Assembly (NCBI GenBank): GCA_964017145.1
Contig: OZ024843.1
Coordinates: forward strand, 3,862,443-3,926,442
DNA: 64,000 bases
Reading direction: 5' to 3'
DNA from: Agrocybe praecox
Lineage: Eukaryota > Basidiomycota > Agaricomycetes > Agaricales > Agrocybaceae
The position numbers and the translations under genes were made by a program. Position 1 is the first letter of the stretch. Each line of letters starts with the position of its first letter. The notes beneath the pieces were generated by a model. That model had not been told where the DNA came from, made no database searches, and saw only the letters and a program-made list of their open reading frames with translations. Positions 1-9,139 of the stretch are shown piece by piece.

Positions 1-18
1 GTCTAATCGTCGCAATAG

Positions 19-539
19 TGGCGGAAGAACCTACACAGCCAGCACAGTTGTCCCTTCTCCTCGACCAACTGAATGTCTTCCCTCATGTTCCTCCGCCTTA
101 CAAAGAAGAGGATCCTTTCATCGTTTGGGTCGAATTATCTTCGGAATCTTCCTCTGCAGAGACAAACTCGACCCTCACAGGTACTCTAACTTGGGAAGTG
201 GCTGTTGGCATGCCTCGTGCTACAATGGATATGCAAACTCCAGAAGATCCTCGCCCTACCTGGAACGGACAGCCTACTATTGACTGGTTCCCATCATTTC
301 TGTACTTCAATATCTATGCGCAGCTCTTCGCTGAAGATTTTACGATTGGGCCTGTTGAAAAGGCTGTGTGGGTTGGTACTTCCGGATGGGACGGACAGAA
401 AAATGGGTTTGATATATGCCCGACAACCCTTCCATTTGGCGTACCTCAGGGCAGAAAAGTTCGCTTTTATATCCAAGGCGTTACTGATCGTGGCGAGGTG
501 TTGAAGTGGGATAAATGTGCATTCGTTGACGTAAATTAA
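19..539 (+). CDS. 3' terminal exon of an unrecognised protein
   Basis: The reading frame is open from the left edge to the TAA at 537-539. Bases 1-18 look like the end of a short intron (CTAAT branch-like signal at 3-7, AG at 17-18), so this is probably the last exon of a gene that begins outside the window. The codon spanning the junction is xTG, so a start split by the intron is possible but cannot be tested here. About 172 codons are visible. The peptide is rich in aromatic residues in the middle, with a WFPSFLYFNIYAQLF stretch and a WVGTSGWDG segment, and has no transmembrane segment or motif that I recognise. I cannot assign a function. Base composition and codon use are ordinary for the window. 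Confidence 0.6.
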
Positions 540-878
540 CTGTAAAGAATCGTGCAATGGAATTGGACTGTTAGTCAATGACTGGCCAATTTGTTGTACT
601 ACTACTAGTACACGTGTAAATGTATGTAAATGTACGTATGTTGTTTTGATCTATGGGGAATTCGTTGTATCTCGTGTGTGGCATATTTCGGCTTTTCATG
701 GCTTGTCTCTGAAACCCATGAGGTATTGCATGATTTGGAAGGCGGCCTGTACGTGAAAAAAAATTGAGCATGTAGTTATACTTGAGCAGAGGAGGAAACC
801 CACAACTGGAGAAAATTGAGGTACCCTTTAGAAGAAAGATATCAGTTAGGTCCAGCACGTGATAAACGAAAAGCTGCA
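540..878. other. 3' to 3' intergenic gap
   Basis: This stretch lies between the ends of two convergent genes. It contains poly-A and poly-T runs and TGTA-rich sequence typical of 3' ends, and no coding signal that I can support. Confidence 0.6.
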
Positions 879-3037
879 TTACATATGGCCACTCAGCTCA
901 ACTTCGAAGTAGGTTAGGCCACGTTCAGTATGGGTAGTTCCTAAAGCTCCAACACCATCAACTAAGAAGCTATCGTTGGCGATTGGGGTTTGGAAGCCTT
1001 GTTGTCCATGCCACGTCATGCTAGAAGAGAAAAGTCGATGAGTGTCGCTCCTTACGAAATCAGGTATTGCAAATACTTTTGAATGACAATTCTCGTTCTG
1101 GAAATAAAAAATGAGCTACGCAATGACATTGAAACGGAAGCGTAACACACCCTTCAGCGATCAGGATGAAATCAGCAAGCCCATGAACGATAACTGTCCT
1201 GTTGTTCTTCTCGATAACATTGGGCAAAACGGTGAAAGCTGGTGGCAAACTGCCATCGCCCTTAGGGAAGACGTCAATGTCGGAGCACTCTGTCCAGTCA
1301 ACATCAAGAGGGGCGTGGATGGCTTTCTTGACCTCGGTTCGGTTGAAGTACAGTGGGGTTTGTGCCTGTTCGAAAGAACCGCTATTACAAAAACCCTCAG
1401 CGTCTCCCCATGAATCATAATCGATTCCGGTACTTACGGGAATCCCAGAACGTCCCAAAGCACTGGGAAAGTATCGAAAATGCGATATATATTGAAAGCT
1501 GGGTTGACAATGACGGCAGCGTTGAAGATCGTGTCCCAAACATCACATCCTCTCGGGGTTCTCGTTGAGCCATTAGGAAGAGGGAGAAGACCCTTCGGAG
1601 GGTATGTGACGAATTTATCCATGTATCCCGTATAATTGCACTGAGCGCTTATTTTGTCGAGCTGTGCCATGAATGATTGACTGAAAGAAATCTGTCAATT
1701 TGAAACCAGACGTGTATACCAGGGCACATCAACATACTTGAAGGAGAAAACATTTTCGTATTTATGGACGAAGTTGACAGCTGGAATTTGTTCCTGTACA
1801 ACGTCGAAAGACAAGGAAGCTATATTTGGGAGGGATGTCCATAAGACAATCTCTTTGGAAAGACATGATAGAATACTACTCACGATCAGAAATCCAGATG
1901 CCCTGCAAATTAAGATCTAGGACTCCTGGATGCTCGTAAATGTAATTCGCGATGTCTGGCACGAGAATGGATGATGAATTTGGCTATGAGTCGAAACTGA
2001 ACATGGACTCACAAGGTATATATGTGCCAGCGTACTAAAAAAAAAGGAAAATTTTAATAAATTATGTTATATGCCAAAACTTCGAAGAAGTGCCTTACGC
2101 TTTCTCCGGTGAGATAAAATTTCTTTCCCTTCATTTCTGGGAATACCTCCAGGAACTGTTGCAGGAATCCAACGAGCTGAGCGGCAAGGTCATCTTCATT
2201 CTAGTAACGGCATTGTTAATAACGAAGGAGTCGCGCATGAAAGACCGAATTGCCTTGATATTAGGTTTTCCTCTCGAAAACCCAGTTCCAACTGGTTGTT
2301 CGACCCATAAAACGCTCGACAGATTTGTCCAACTAAATTGATTTTGCGTGGGTTTCGCCTGGCCAAGACTCCAGGAAAATGGCTGTAACACGATGGGATG
2401 AGTCAAAGAATCAATCAGAAATCTTATAGAACACACCCCGTTTTCCTGTAAGAATCCCTCAAGTGACGAGCACCCCGGGCCACCATTCGTCCTATTTATG
2501 GAGGGATACGCAACAGGACTAGTCAGAACAGACAGATAGATTAATACCATACAAATATTCTCACCAGAAGATCAAATCGTCAGTAGAGCCTTGTGGGCCG
2601 GGCGGGAAGAACCAGAAGAAGAGCTACAAACAGCGCACACAGCGATTAGGGAGGACAACACTACTGCGCAACGGATGCCATACCTCCCGCGTTTCATTCT
2701 TGTCTCCACTAATAGGGAGGAGACCTGACCAACTGGGCCCTACGTCAAAGTCCACGTCAGGAATGCTCTTGCCGTCGACGAAGAATTCTGGTAACACAAT
2801 GAGTGAAGGTGAACGTAAGCATCGTTCAGCAGACCTACGTGATGCTTTGGGGTTCGAGAAAGTAATGTTCTTAGCTGCTTCACGTCGTACTGGAGCAGTC
2901 GACTGGAATCGTCTAGCAGCTTCGATTTGTTTAGCATGAATATCCTTTCTCTTCAGCTGGCGACCTTGTACGGATTCAGAAATGAACACAGTCGTTGCCA
3001 CAAGCGCAGCAACGAGGTTTCGAACGCTGAATACCAT
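879..3037 (-). CDS. Secreted serine carboxypeptidase (peptidase family S10)
   Basis: This is an exopeptidase of the S10 family that removes C-terminal residues from peptides in the secretory or extracellular space. The start at 3037 gives a hydrophobic N-terminal signal segment ([18 protein letters not shown]) followed by a basic propeptide. Spliced exons give the family motifs in order: [11 protein letters not shown] near 2460-2490, [11 protein letters not shown] near 2270-2310, and the nucleophile motif GES-YAGTYIP, which is split by an intron (donor about 2095, acceptor about 2035). The catalytic Asp lies in [12 protein letters not shown] near 1160-1190. The His lies in GTTHTERGL near 920-935, after [12 protein letters not shown]. 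The stop is TAA at 879-881. Spacing resembles fungal carboxypeptidase S1/CpdS enzymes more than the pheromone-processing Kex1 type, because no C-terminal membrane segment is present. All catalytic residues are visible, so the gene looks intact. Confidence 0.9.
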
Positions 3038-3521
3038 GCTGAAGCAGTTACGAGCAAGAAAGCAAGGTAAAGAAGGGCCAAAAGACGCCTTACATGGTTC
3101 TTTTCCTGATTATATACGTGTCTGACGGGTGTTTGGACAAGCGAAATTCCAGCAGACGTATCCAGAAATAGAGACCATATCAGGGGCCATATGGTTTCTG
3201 GATACGATAAGCGGTGCCGTAGATTATTTATAGCATTATCGAAAGATCAATAATATGTTCAACATGATTCATAGGGTAGTTCAGATAGTTCGTGGTAATC
3301 TAGGTGTTGCACAAGATAGAAGTCGATGAGACGGTTGATGTGTTGGACGGCCTGGGTGCAGGCAGGAGCAATTAGGACAAATGACTCATGGATGATAACG
3401 TGATAGCGCTCAACCAGCCACACAGGCACGCGACAATTGCGCACGGTGGGGCTTCTAAAAGGTGCCCTATCTCCAGTTGAGTGGTCGGAAAAGGAATAGC
3501 TTCTATGAATAATATTGATCA
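3038..3521. other. Intergenic gap upstream of carboxypeptidase and downstream of PDX2
   Basis: This is the carboxypeptidase promoter side plus the PDX2 3' end. A short repeated word (CATATGG with TTTCTGGATACG) lies near 3170-3205. No coding signal can be supported. A minus-strand open frame at 3259-3522 begins exactly after the PDX2 stop and has no domain. Confidence 0.5.
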
Positions 3522-4416
3522 TTATGGTTTGGATGGTATCACGAATTCTCTAACGAAATATTCATGGAATCGATTGTCGTCGGTGAGTTCGGGATGGAAC
3601 GTAGTGAGAAGATGGCGCCCTTGTCGAAGAGCGACGAAAACTTTGGGTTCACTGGAGTGATCAGGAGATGCCAACGATGGCGGCAATAAACTGGGGGATA
3701 GTTTGGCGACGACTTCGATTGGGGGATCATTTGACGACGGATTTAATTGAAGGACAACCTATGTTTTACTAATTTTAGGGATGAAATGATAGAAAATAGC
3801 ATTGGCCGTACCGGTGCGCGGATGAAAACTCCGTTGAACGGTTCGTTTGAGCATTGCAGTCCGTCAACTTCTAATGGGGCTTCGAAAGATTCCACCTGAG
3901 AAAGGATTAAACCAAAGAGCATTTACTAAATAAAGTCAGATAAACCTGGGATCCCCATCCGTTTCTTGCAATCGTGACAGACATTCCTCCAAGTAGGTCC
4001 TGGCCTCCTTTCTTTGCGTTCTCCACGGCTTGAGAAAGTAAAATGGCACCCGCACAGGTGCCCCAGACTGGTCTCGATTTAACAAATTCTCTAAGCGGAT
4101 CGAGAACGCCTGAAAGTCGAGCTAGCAATGCGATGGTGGTACTTTCTATTGATAGGCAAAGTCAGTAGAATATAAAGACCATAGTGCTAAGCCACAATGA
4201 CCTCCTCCTGGGATAATCAAAGCATCGCACTTTTGTAAAGATTCTGGAGTTTTCACAAGGATGACTTCTAGCTTTTCTCGAAATGACAAGCTTTCCAGAG
4301 CTGTCTGATGTTCTATAAAGGCACCCTGCAAGGCTGAGCGTACGTTAGCCATGTATTGTATCCTGATAATATATGCACCCACCGAGGATCCCAATCACGA
4401 ACTCTTTCGCCGACAT
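3522..4416 (-). CDS. PDX2: Pyridoxal 5'-phosphate synthase, glutaminase subunit
   Basis: This is the SNO/PDX2 class I glutamine amidotransferase. It hydrolyses glutamine and passes ammonia to PDX1, which builds pyridoxal phosphate (vitamin B6) in the cytosol. Five exons join into one frame. The first encodes [12 protein letters not shown] and is joined to [10 protein letters not shown]. Next comes [20 protein letters not shown], where the intron falls between GGG and E. The oxyanion and nucleophile motif is [13 protein letters not shown], with the catalytic Cys near 4060. Then come [19 protein letters not shown] and NGVFIRAP, and finally [17 protein letters not shown], with the catalytic His and Glu near 3570-3580. 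The stop is TAA at 3522-3524. All triad residues are present and length is normal for the family. The start lies 327 bp from the divergent Hrp1-like gene, so the two may share a promoter. The PDX1 partner is not in this window. Confidence 0.93.
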
Positions 4417-4742
4417 GAAGGTTAGATAGAGGTGTATGATAAATTGCGTAATCTATAGTCTGCCTAGCAAGGTCGATGACTCGAAAACTCAAGATCCGAA
4501 AGTTTCACGATATTGGAAAGGCCGGATGTCCTCTAAGTTAAAATAGGAACATCCGCTGGCAGAAGAGCCATGGATAACGGGCAGAATCATACTGCGGACA
4601 TCGTGGGGGACGCTGCAAACGGTCAACAATGGCCCGAGCGCAGAGTGACTGCGTGACACAATCATTAGCAGGTAAATTTGTTACACGTCGAGTGACGGGC
4701 TCAAAATACAACTCTTTCCCGTACTTTTACTTAGCCGCTACC
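4417..4742. promoter_or_regulatory. Shared divergent promoter region of PDX2 and the Hrp1-like gene
   Basis: This gap of about 326 bp separates two gene starts that point away from each other. An in-frame upstream ATG at 4629 would extend the Hrp1-like protein by 38 residues that look unlike its acidic N-terminus, so I treat that part as 5' UTR. I see no clear TATA box or known operator. Confidence 0.5.
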
Positions 4743-6700
4743 ATGTCCGACCTTGATGCTGATCTCTACGGCGGTGTGTATGCTACTCAACTACTCTTTG
4801 CTACTGCTGACAATCTTTCCAGATCTCTACGGAAACGATGAGGGCGAAAATGAGCAGCCCGCAGAAGAAAACGATACACAAGCAGCGCCCGAACACGTCG
4901 TGCAAGAAATGCCAGCTGTGAAAACAGAGACACCAGAAACGACAATTGCTGAAAAGACGCAGACTAATGGGACTGTACCGCAACTACCGAGTACGAATGG
5001 GTTATCTCAATCAACTTACACTCAACCTGCACCTCAACAAATACCGACTTACGAACAGCCTTCCCCCAACGAATACCGGGAGATGCCCATTCAACGCGCG
5101 GAGGGCGGTTATCAGAACATTGCCACAGCTGAGCGTTCGGTTCGGCCTTCAGAAATGAAAGATGAGGGGTAAGATTTTTGTCTGACTATGACTAAATTCT
5201 CCTTCCCCAAGAAACCTACTGTGGACCCTCGTCCCACCTGTATATCCTTAGAGGACTCTCGCGTAGTCAGTCGCTTCTAAGCTAGCTCTAGCGTATATGC
5301 GCCTGTTTGCTAGGTCTAGGTATCCCATCCACAGTAGAGTTCTCTACTCCTTCTCTTTATCATAACAAACTCTCTCTCTGTTTAGGCTACCGATACTAAT
5401 AACAACCATTTCTTCTATATCTATTCCATTATGTATTCACCGACCTTCATCAATGCCCGTCAATCTTCGTATTACGCTTCGCCCTTGAAATATTCTCTAG
5501 CAAAATGTTCATTGGCGGTCTAAACTGGGACACGACTGATGGTACGTATGCCCATTCTTCTATGTTGCTTCGACTAAACCCATATGTATGGTGTAGAGGG
5601 TCTGCGAGATTATTTCTCGCAGTTTGGAAAAGTAGACGCGTGCACCATCATGCGAGATGCTGCTGGACGCTCAAGGTGTTTTGCTTTCTTGACTTTCGAC
5701 GACCCAGCTAGTGTAAACGCTGTCATGGTCCGCGAACACTATCTTGACGGAAAAATTGTAAGCAACATGTCTGAGTCAAGTTTAGATCTCCACTAACCGC
5801 TTATTCGTCTCGTTCATAGATTGATCCGAAACGCGCTATTCCTCGACAGGAACATCAAAGAGCAACGAAGTTATTTATTGGTGGACTGGCCGGCAGCGTC
5901 ACTTCCGAGTCGATGAGGGAATTCTTTTCTCAATTCGGAAAGGTTATTGATTCGACTGTTATGTTGGACCGTGATACTGGCCGTAGTAAAGGGTTCGGGT
6001 TTATTTCCTTTGAAGATACGAATGTACAGCCATTCCTAGGCTTTGGGAACTTGGAGATTGACGGCAAAATGGTAAGTATCATAACACTATCTTATGTTAG
6101 TTATCGATTGATATGTCTCTTGTATTATAGATTGATGTCAAGTTAGCACAACCCCGCTACCAACGAGATAACTTCCCTCACGAGGACGCTGCTGCTGCAG
6201 CCTCGGGGGCCGAATTCGCCGGACCGACGACGAACACAGCACCTCGGTTTAATGCCCAACAAGCCAACTTCCCTACGCCCGTTGGGGCCGCTGCAGGCGG
6301 TGCTGCTGGAAACGCCCCATTCGATCCTCAAGTGTTGGCGGCACTATACACTCGTATGTTCCAAATGTCGGGCGCAGGAGGGATGAACCCAGGGATGATG
6401 GGCGGCATGAGCGGTGGGATGAACCCTATGATGGGTGGTATGGCTGCTGGAGGTGGTTTCCCTGGAGGTATGCGCCCAGGCATGGGTATGGGCATGGGCA
6501 TGGGTGGTATGGCCGGCGCAGGACCTGGAATGGGTGGAATGGGTCGAGGAAGTCAGGGTATGATGGGTGGTGGAATGAACCCAAATATCCCGCGAGGACC
6601 GCGAGGTGGTGGAGGAGGTCCTGCTGGGGGCATGGGTGCCAGTGTCGGTCCTCAGAGGAGTCAGAGAGGAGGGCACAATTTCCATCCATACGCTCGTTAG
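4743..6700 (+). CDS. HRP1: Two-RRM RNA-binding protein, Hrp1/hnRNP A-like
   Basis: This is a nuclear RNA-binding protein of the Hrp1/Nab4-DAZAP1-Musashi group. In yeast, Hrp1 is cleavage factor IB and helps place mRNA 3' ends. The spliced product starts MSDLDADLYGDLYG and has an acidic, Gln/Pro-rich N-terminus of about 125 residues. RRM1 follows (RNP2 MFIGGL near residue 128, RNP1 RCFAFLTF near 166), then RRM2 (RNP2 LFIGGL near 211, RNP1 KGFGFISF near 250). The C-terminus is a long Met/Gly-rich low-complexity tail (6360-6690) ending HNFHPYAR. RNP1 of RRM1 has Cys where Gly is usual. Introns lie at about 4774-4821, 5169-5500, 5541-5597, 5759-5819 and 6070-6130. The second is unusually long (332 nt) and is listed separately. 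The Met/Gly tail resembles the RGG/prion-like tails of hnRNPs. Function in 3'-end formation is inferred from family. Confidence 0.88.
5169..5500 (+). other. Long intron of the Hrp1-like gene with a TAG-rich cluster
   Basis: The donor GGGTAAGA and acceptor TTCTCTAG join GATGAGGG to CAAAATGTTC in frame. At 332 nt it is about five times the usual intron length here. Seven TAG trinucleotides fall between about 5249 and 5336, followed by a CT-repeat tract with a second possible acceptor (TGTTTAG near 5385). Confidence 0.7.
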
Positions 6701-7030
6701 TTGTTTCGTGACTCCTACCATTTACCACTTTTAAAAGTCGTATAATTTTTTTAATATTGTCGTCTTTTTCTTTGCATTGTCCGTCTGTACAGTATCTTAT
6801 CATCCTGAATTATTCGATTGTAATGCCATACTTTGTGTATAACCTCCATTCCATTACATAAAAGTGATGGTAGTTGCCTGCATCTTAAGCAAATCTCAAG
6901 TTTAAAGGAGGCTAGAATCAGAAGAACTTGAGCTTTCGCAATATCACTGAATGTTAACTGACCCAACACATCTCTTTCTGCTTGTACTACAACAGCAACT
7001 TTTCTAACCACTATCTCTTGCTCAAACCAA
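6701..7030. other. Intergenic gap
   Basis: This holds the 3' UTR of the Hrp1-like gene and the promoter of the BTB gene. From about 6880 the sequence becomes poor in CpG, like the gene that follows. No coding signal is seen. Confidence 0.5.
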
Positions 7031-8186
7031 ATGTTTTCTTCTGACATGGCAGCTGGGAACAGTGATTATCTTGGTTCTGACAACAAAACTCTCAAATCTC
7101 CCTGTTCTCCACCTCTGGCCCAAAAAGTTGCTGAGTTATGGTATGAAGATGAAGACTTGGCTATTTTCCAGGCAGAGAACAAAATCTTCCAAGTCCCTGA
7201 AACTCTGTTTTCGCGGAAATCCAATATCTTTTCTGAATTTCTACAGAATCCAACACAGCCCTCTGAATATTTTCAGCAGGAAGACTCCATGTACTCAGGC
7301 AATGGCCATTGTGTGTATACTTTGCTAGGAGTGACTGCCAAAGAGGCACAGTATTTTTTGACTGCTCTATATGATGCAGAGTAAGTATTTTTTTTAAATT
7401 ATTCTGAATGTTGCTGAATTTTCTCCTCCCTGGATTTTTAATAGATATTTTGATCCACCTCCTGCTCAATGCACAATTGAGATGGCAATTTCTATACTGA
7501 AATTGAGTACAAGATATGAGGTGCAATTCCTTCGGTGCAAGGCACTTGCTCACCTTGAATCTGGCTACCCAATGAAGCTCAGAGCTTGGGACAATCGTGT
7601 CAAAAACTCCACATTCCCTTTAGAAAATCATGATTTTGGAAGAAATATAACAATGAAGTCAATGACACTCCATGAAACTCTTGCTGTGATAGAGGTTGCC
7701 AAATCCTGCAATGCACAGTGGCTTCTCCCAGCAGCTTCATATGAATTAGGCATGCACACTACACATGCTCTGGTAAATGATCCCAGATGGAGAAACCTGG
7801 AGAAAGATTTGAAAGCACAGCTGGAAATTGGGAGAAGTTTGCAGGCAGTAGGGTTTAGGAAGATCCTTTCCTTCTTGAACATACCTGGACTTACCGAAAA
7901 AACTAACATGTGTTCCAATCCAAATGATTACACATGCCTTGAAGCCCGTAGAAAGACCCGACAGAAACTTGATGAAGAACAGTGGGAGAACCATGATCCT
8001 CTGCACATATGGGATGAAGAGGACTGGGAGGCCTACCCAGTTTTCCAAGAGAGCTGTAATGCTTGCATCCGGATATGCCAGAGCAAGCATGAGCGAGATC
8101 GTCAATATTTTTGGACAGAGCTCCCCAGGATTTACGGATGGCCTTCTTGGGACACCCTTATGGCCTTGCAGGTAATAGCCACATAG
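7031..8186 (+). CDS. BTB/POZ domain protein
   Basis: This two-exon gene has one intron at 7381-7444 (donor GTAAGT, acceptor TTAATAG) that joins DAE to YFDPP in frame. The product is about 362 residues. Residues 35-150 have the layout of a BTB/POZ fold: ELWYEDEDLAIFQAENKIFQV, SNIFSEFL, then LTALYDAEYFDP and MAISILKLSTRYEVQFLR. The C-terminal half has Trp/acidic clusters (WENHDPLHIWDEEDWEAYP) and no other domain that I recognise. BTB proteins of this form occur in large families in agaricomycetes, usually thought to act as protein-protein adaptors, and the partner is unknown. The gene is almost free of CpG (about 11 in 1,156 bases by hand count) while its neighbours are CpG-rich. The reading frame is nevertheless intact. 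Confidence 0.8.
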
Positions 8187-8330
8187 TGATAGTGACATCT
8201 TCGGTTCAATTCAGCCTTCACTTCTTGCCAGCCTTGCTATCCCATTTTTTGTTATCAAAGCAAAGATATATTGAGTCTTACTATAATTGCACATGTATAT
8301 GTAGTATATCATTGCTCTGGAACTTTGTGT

Positions 8331-8821
8331 TCAATCTTCAAGGAGTATAACATGAACATCCTTGTCTCTGGGCATCATAAGGAGTTCAGCATCAAAGGCA
8401 ACCTAGGAGGAATCAGATCCAACGATATATAGCTTTGCGTGCAGAATTAGAAATACCTTTTTCTGACGTTTCGCCGCCCTTAAGGTTCCATTCAAGGCTT
8501 CGACTACATATAAATTATTAAAGCAAGATAAGTAATCTGGATGTGTTCGGACGGACTCACGAGTGTTTGCGGTTTTTTCGAAAAGTACACCATACGGCAC
8601 GCTGCTTTTCCCCTCTGCACTAACAGATCCATGATCCTTGATAGCGTCTTGATGATGCAAGAATTTGACGAAGAAATTCAGCGTGCGTGTTAAACTTGGT
8701 CATGTCGACTGCTGAGGCAACGAACTTTTCAGAATCTCAATTTCATGTGCGGTATTGACTGACACTAAAATGGAGACGAGTCAATTAAATGTTGGGAATT
8801 TTGAATGAAAGATACTTAACT
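8331..8821 (-). CDS. Costars-domain small protein (ABRACL-like)
   Basis: The spliced minus-strand exons give the Costars signature: VNTAHEIEILK, then SVPYGVLFEKTANT joined to LEALNGTLRAAKRQKK, then VAFDAELLMMPRDKDVHVILLED before the TGA at 8331-8333. Costars proteins are about 80-residue winged-helix-like proteins linked to actin regulation. No downstream Met exists in exon 2. The most consistent start is an ATG whose A (8821) ends exon 1 and whose TG (8764-8763) begins exon 2, with the intron at 8765-8820. An in-frame TGA lies just upstream. The intron after EILK is the least certain (GTTCGT donor, CATCAAG acceptor). The remaining introns have GTGAGT and GTATTT donors. The gene was too fragmented to appear as one open frame, so the call rests on motif order. 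Confidence 0.72.
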
Positions 8822-9139
8822 GATTCTTGTGTTAGTGTATCACAATTCGAGCCTCACGAAAGCGTCCTGGCAGGTTATTCACTTGAATGTTGAGAAACAA
8901 GGGTTACAAGTGTGTGGCTGTGCAGATCACCAACTTGAAGGAGACAATAAGTCCGCGATGAGATTATATTTGCGTCGGACAACTCCTCACATAACATAAT
9001 TCTTTCTCTCTCGCCCATAACATTGCCATCGCGGTAAGTTTTGTATGACATGGTTACAACGGCACTTCTCACGTTGAACACAGGTCATACACTTTGATTT
9101 ACATACAATAGCTTACTCACTTGAGAGCGAGAGCTCAAG
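8822..9139. promoter_or_regulatory. Divergent promoter region of the Costars gene and the 5-phosphatase gene
   Basis: This region of about 318 bp separates two divergent gene starts. It contains exon 1 / 5' UTR of the Costars gene on the minus strand. A 68-codon minus-strand open frame (8875-9081) has no domain and is probably UTR. Confidence 0.4.

Noticed and set aside
4629..4742. Upstream in-frame ATG extending the Hrp1-like protein
   Set aside because: The 38 added residues are basic and hydrophobic and do not fit the acidic N-terminus; the ATG at 4743 is followed by the family-like MSDLDADLYG start.
6344..6803. Long minus-strand frames rich in His, Thr and Ser opposite the Hrp1-like tail
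   Set aside because: They are the mirror of the Met/Gly repeat codons of the plus-strand gene; composition is repetitive and no start context or splice support is seen.
8875..9081. 68-codon minus-strand frame before the Costars gene
   Set aside because: No domain; it lies in the presumed 5' UTR/shared promoter and is followed by an in-frame stop before the Costars start.
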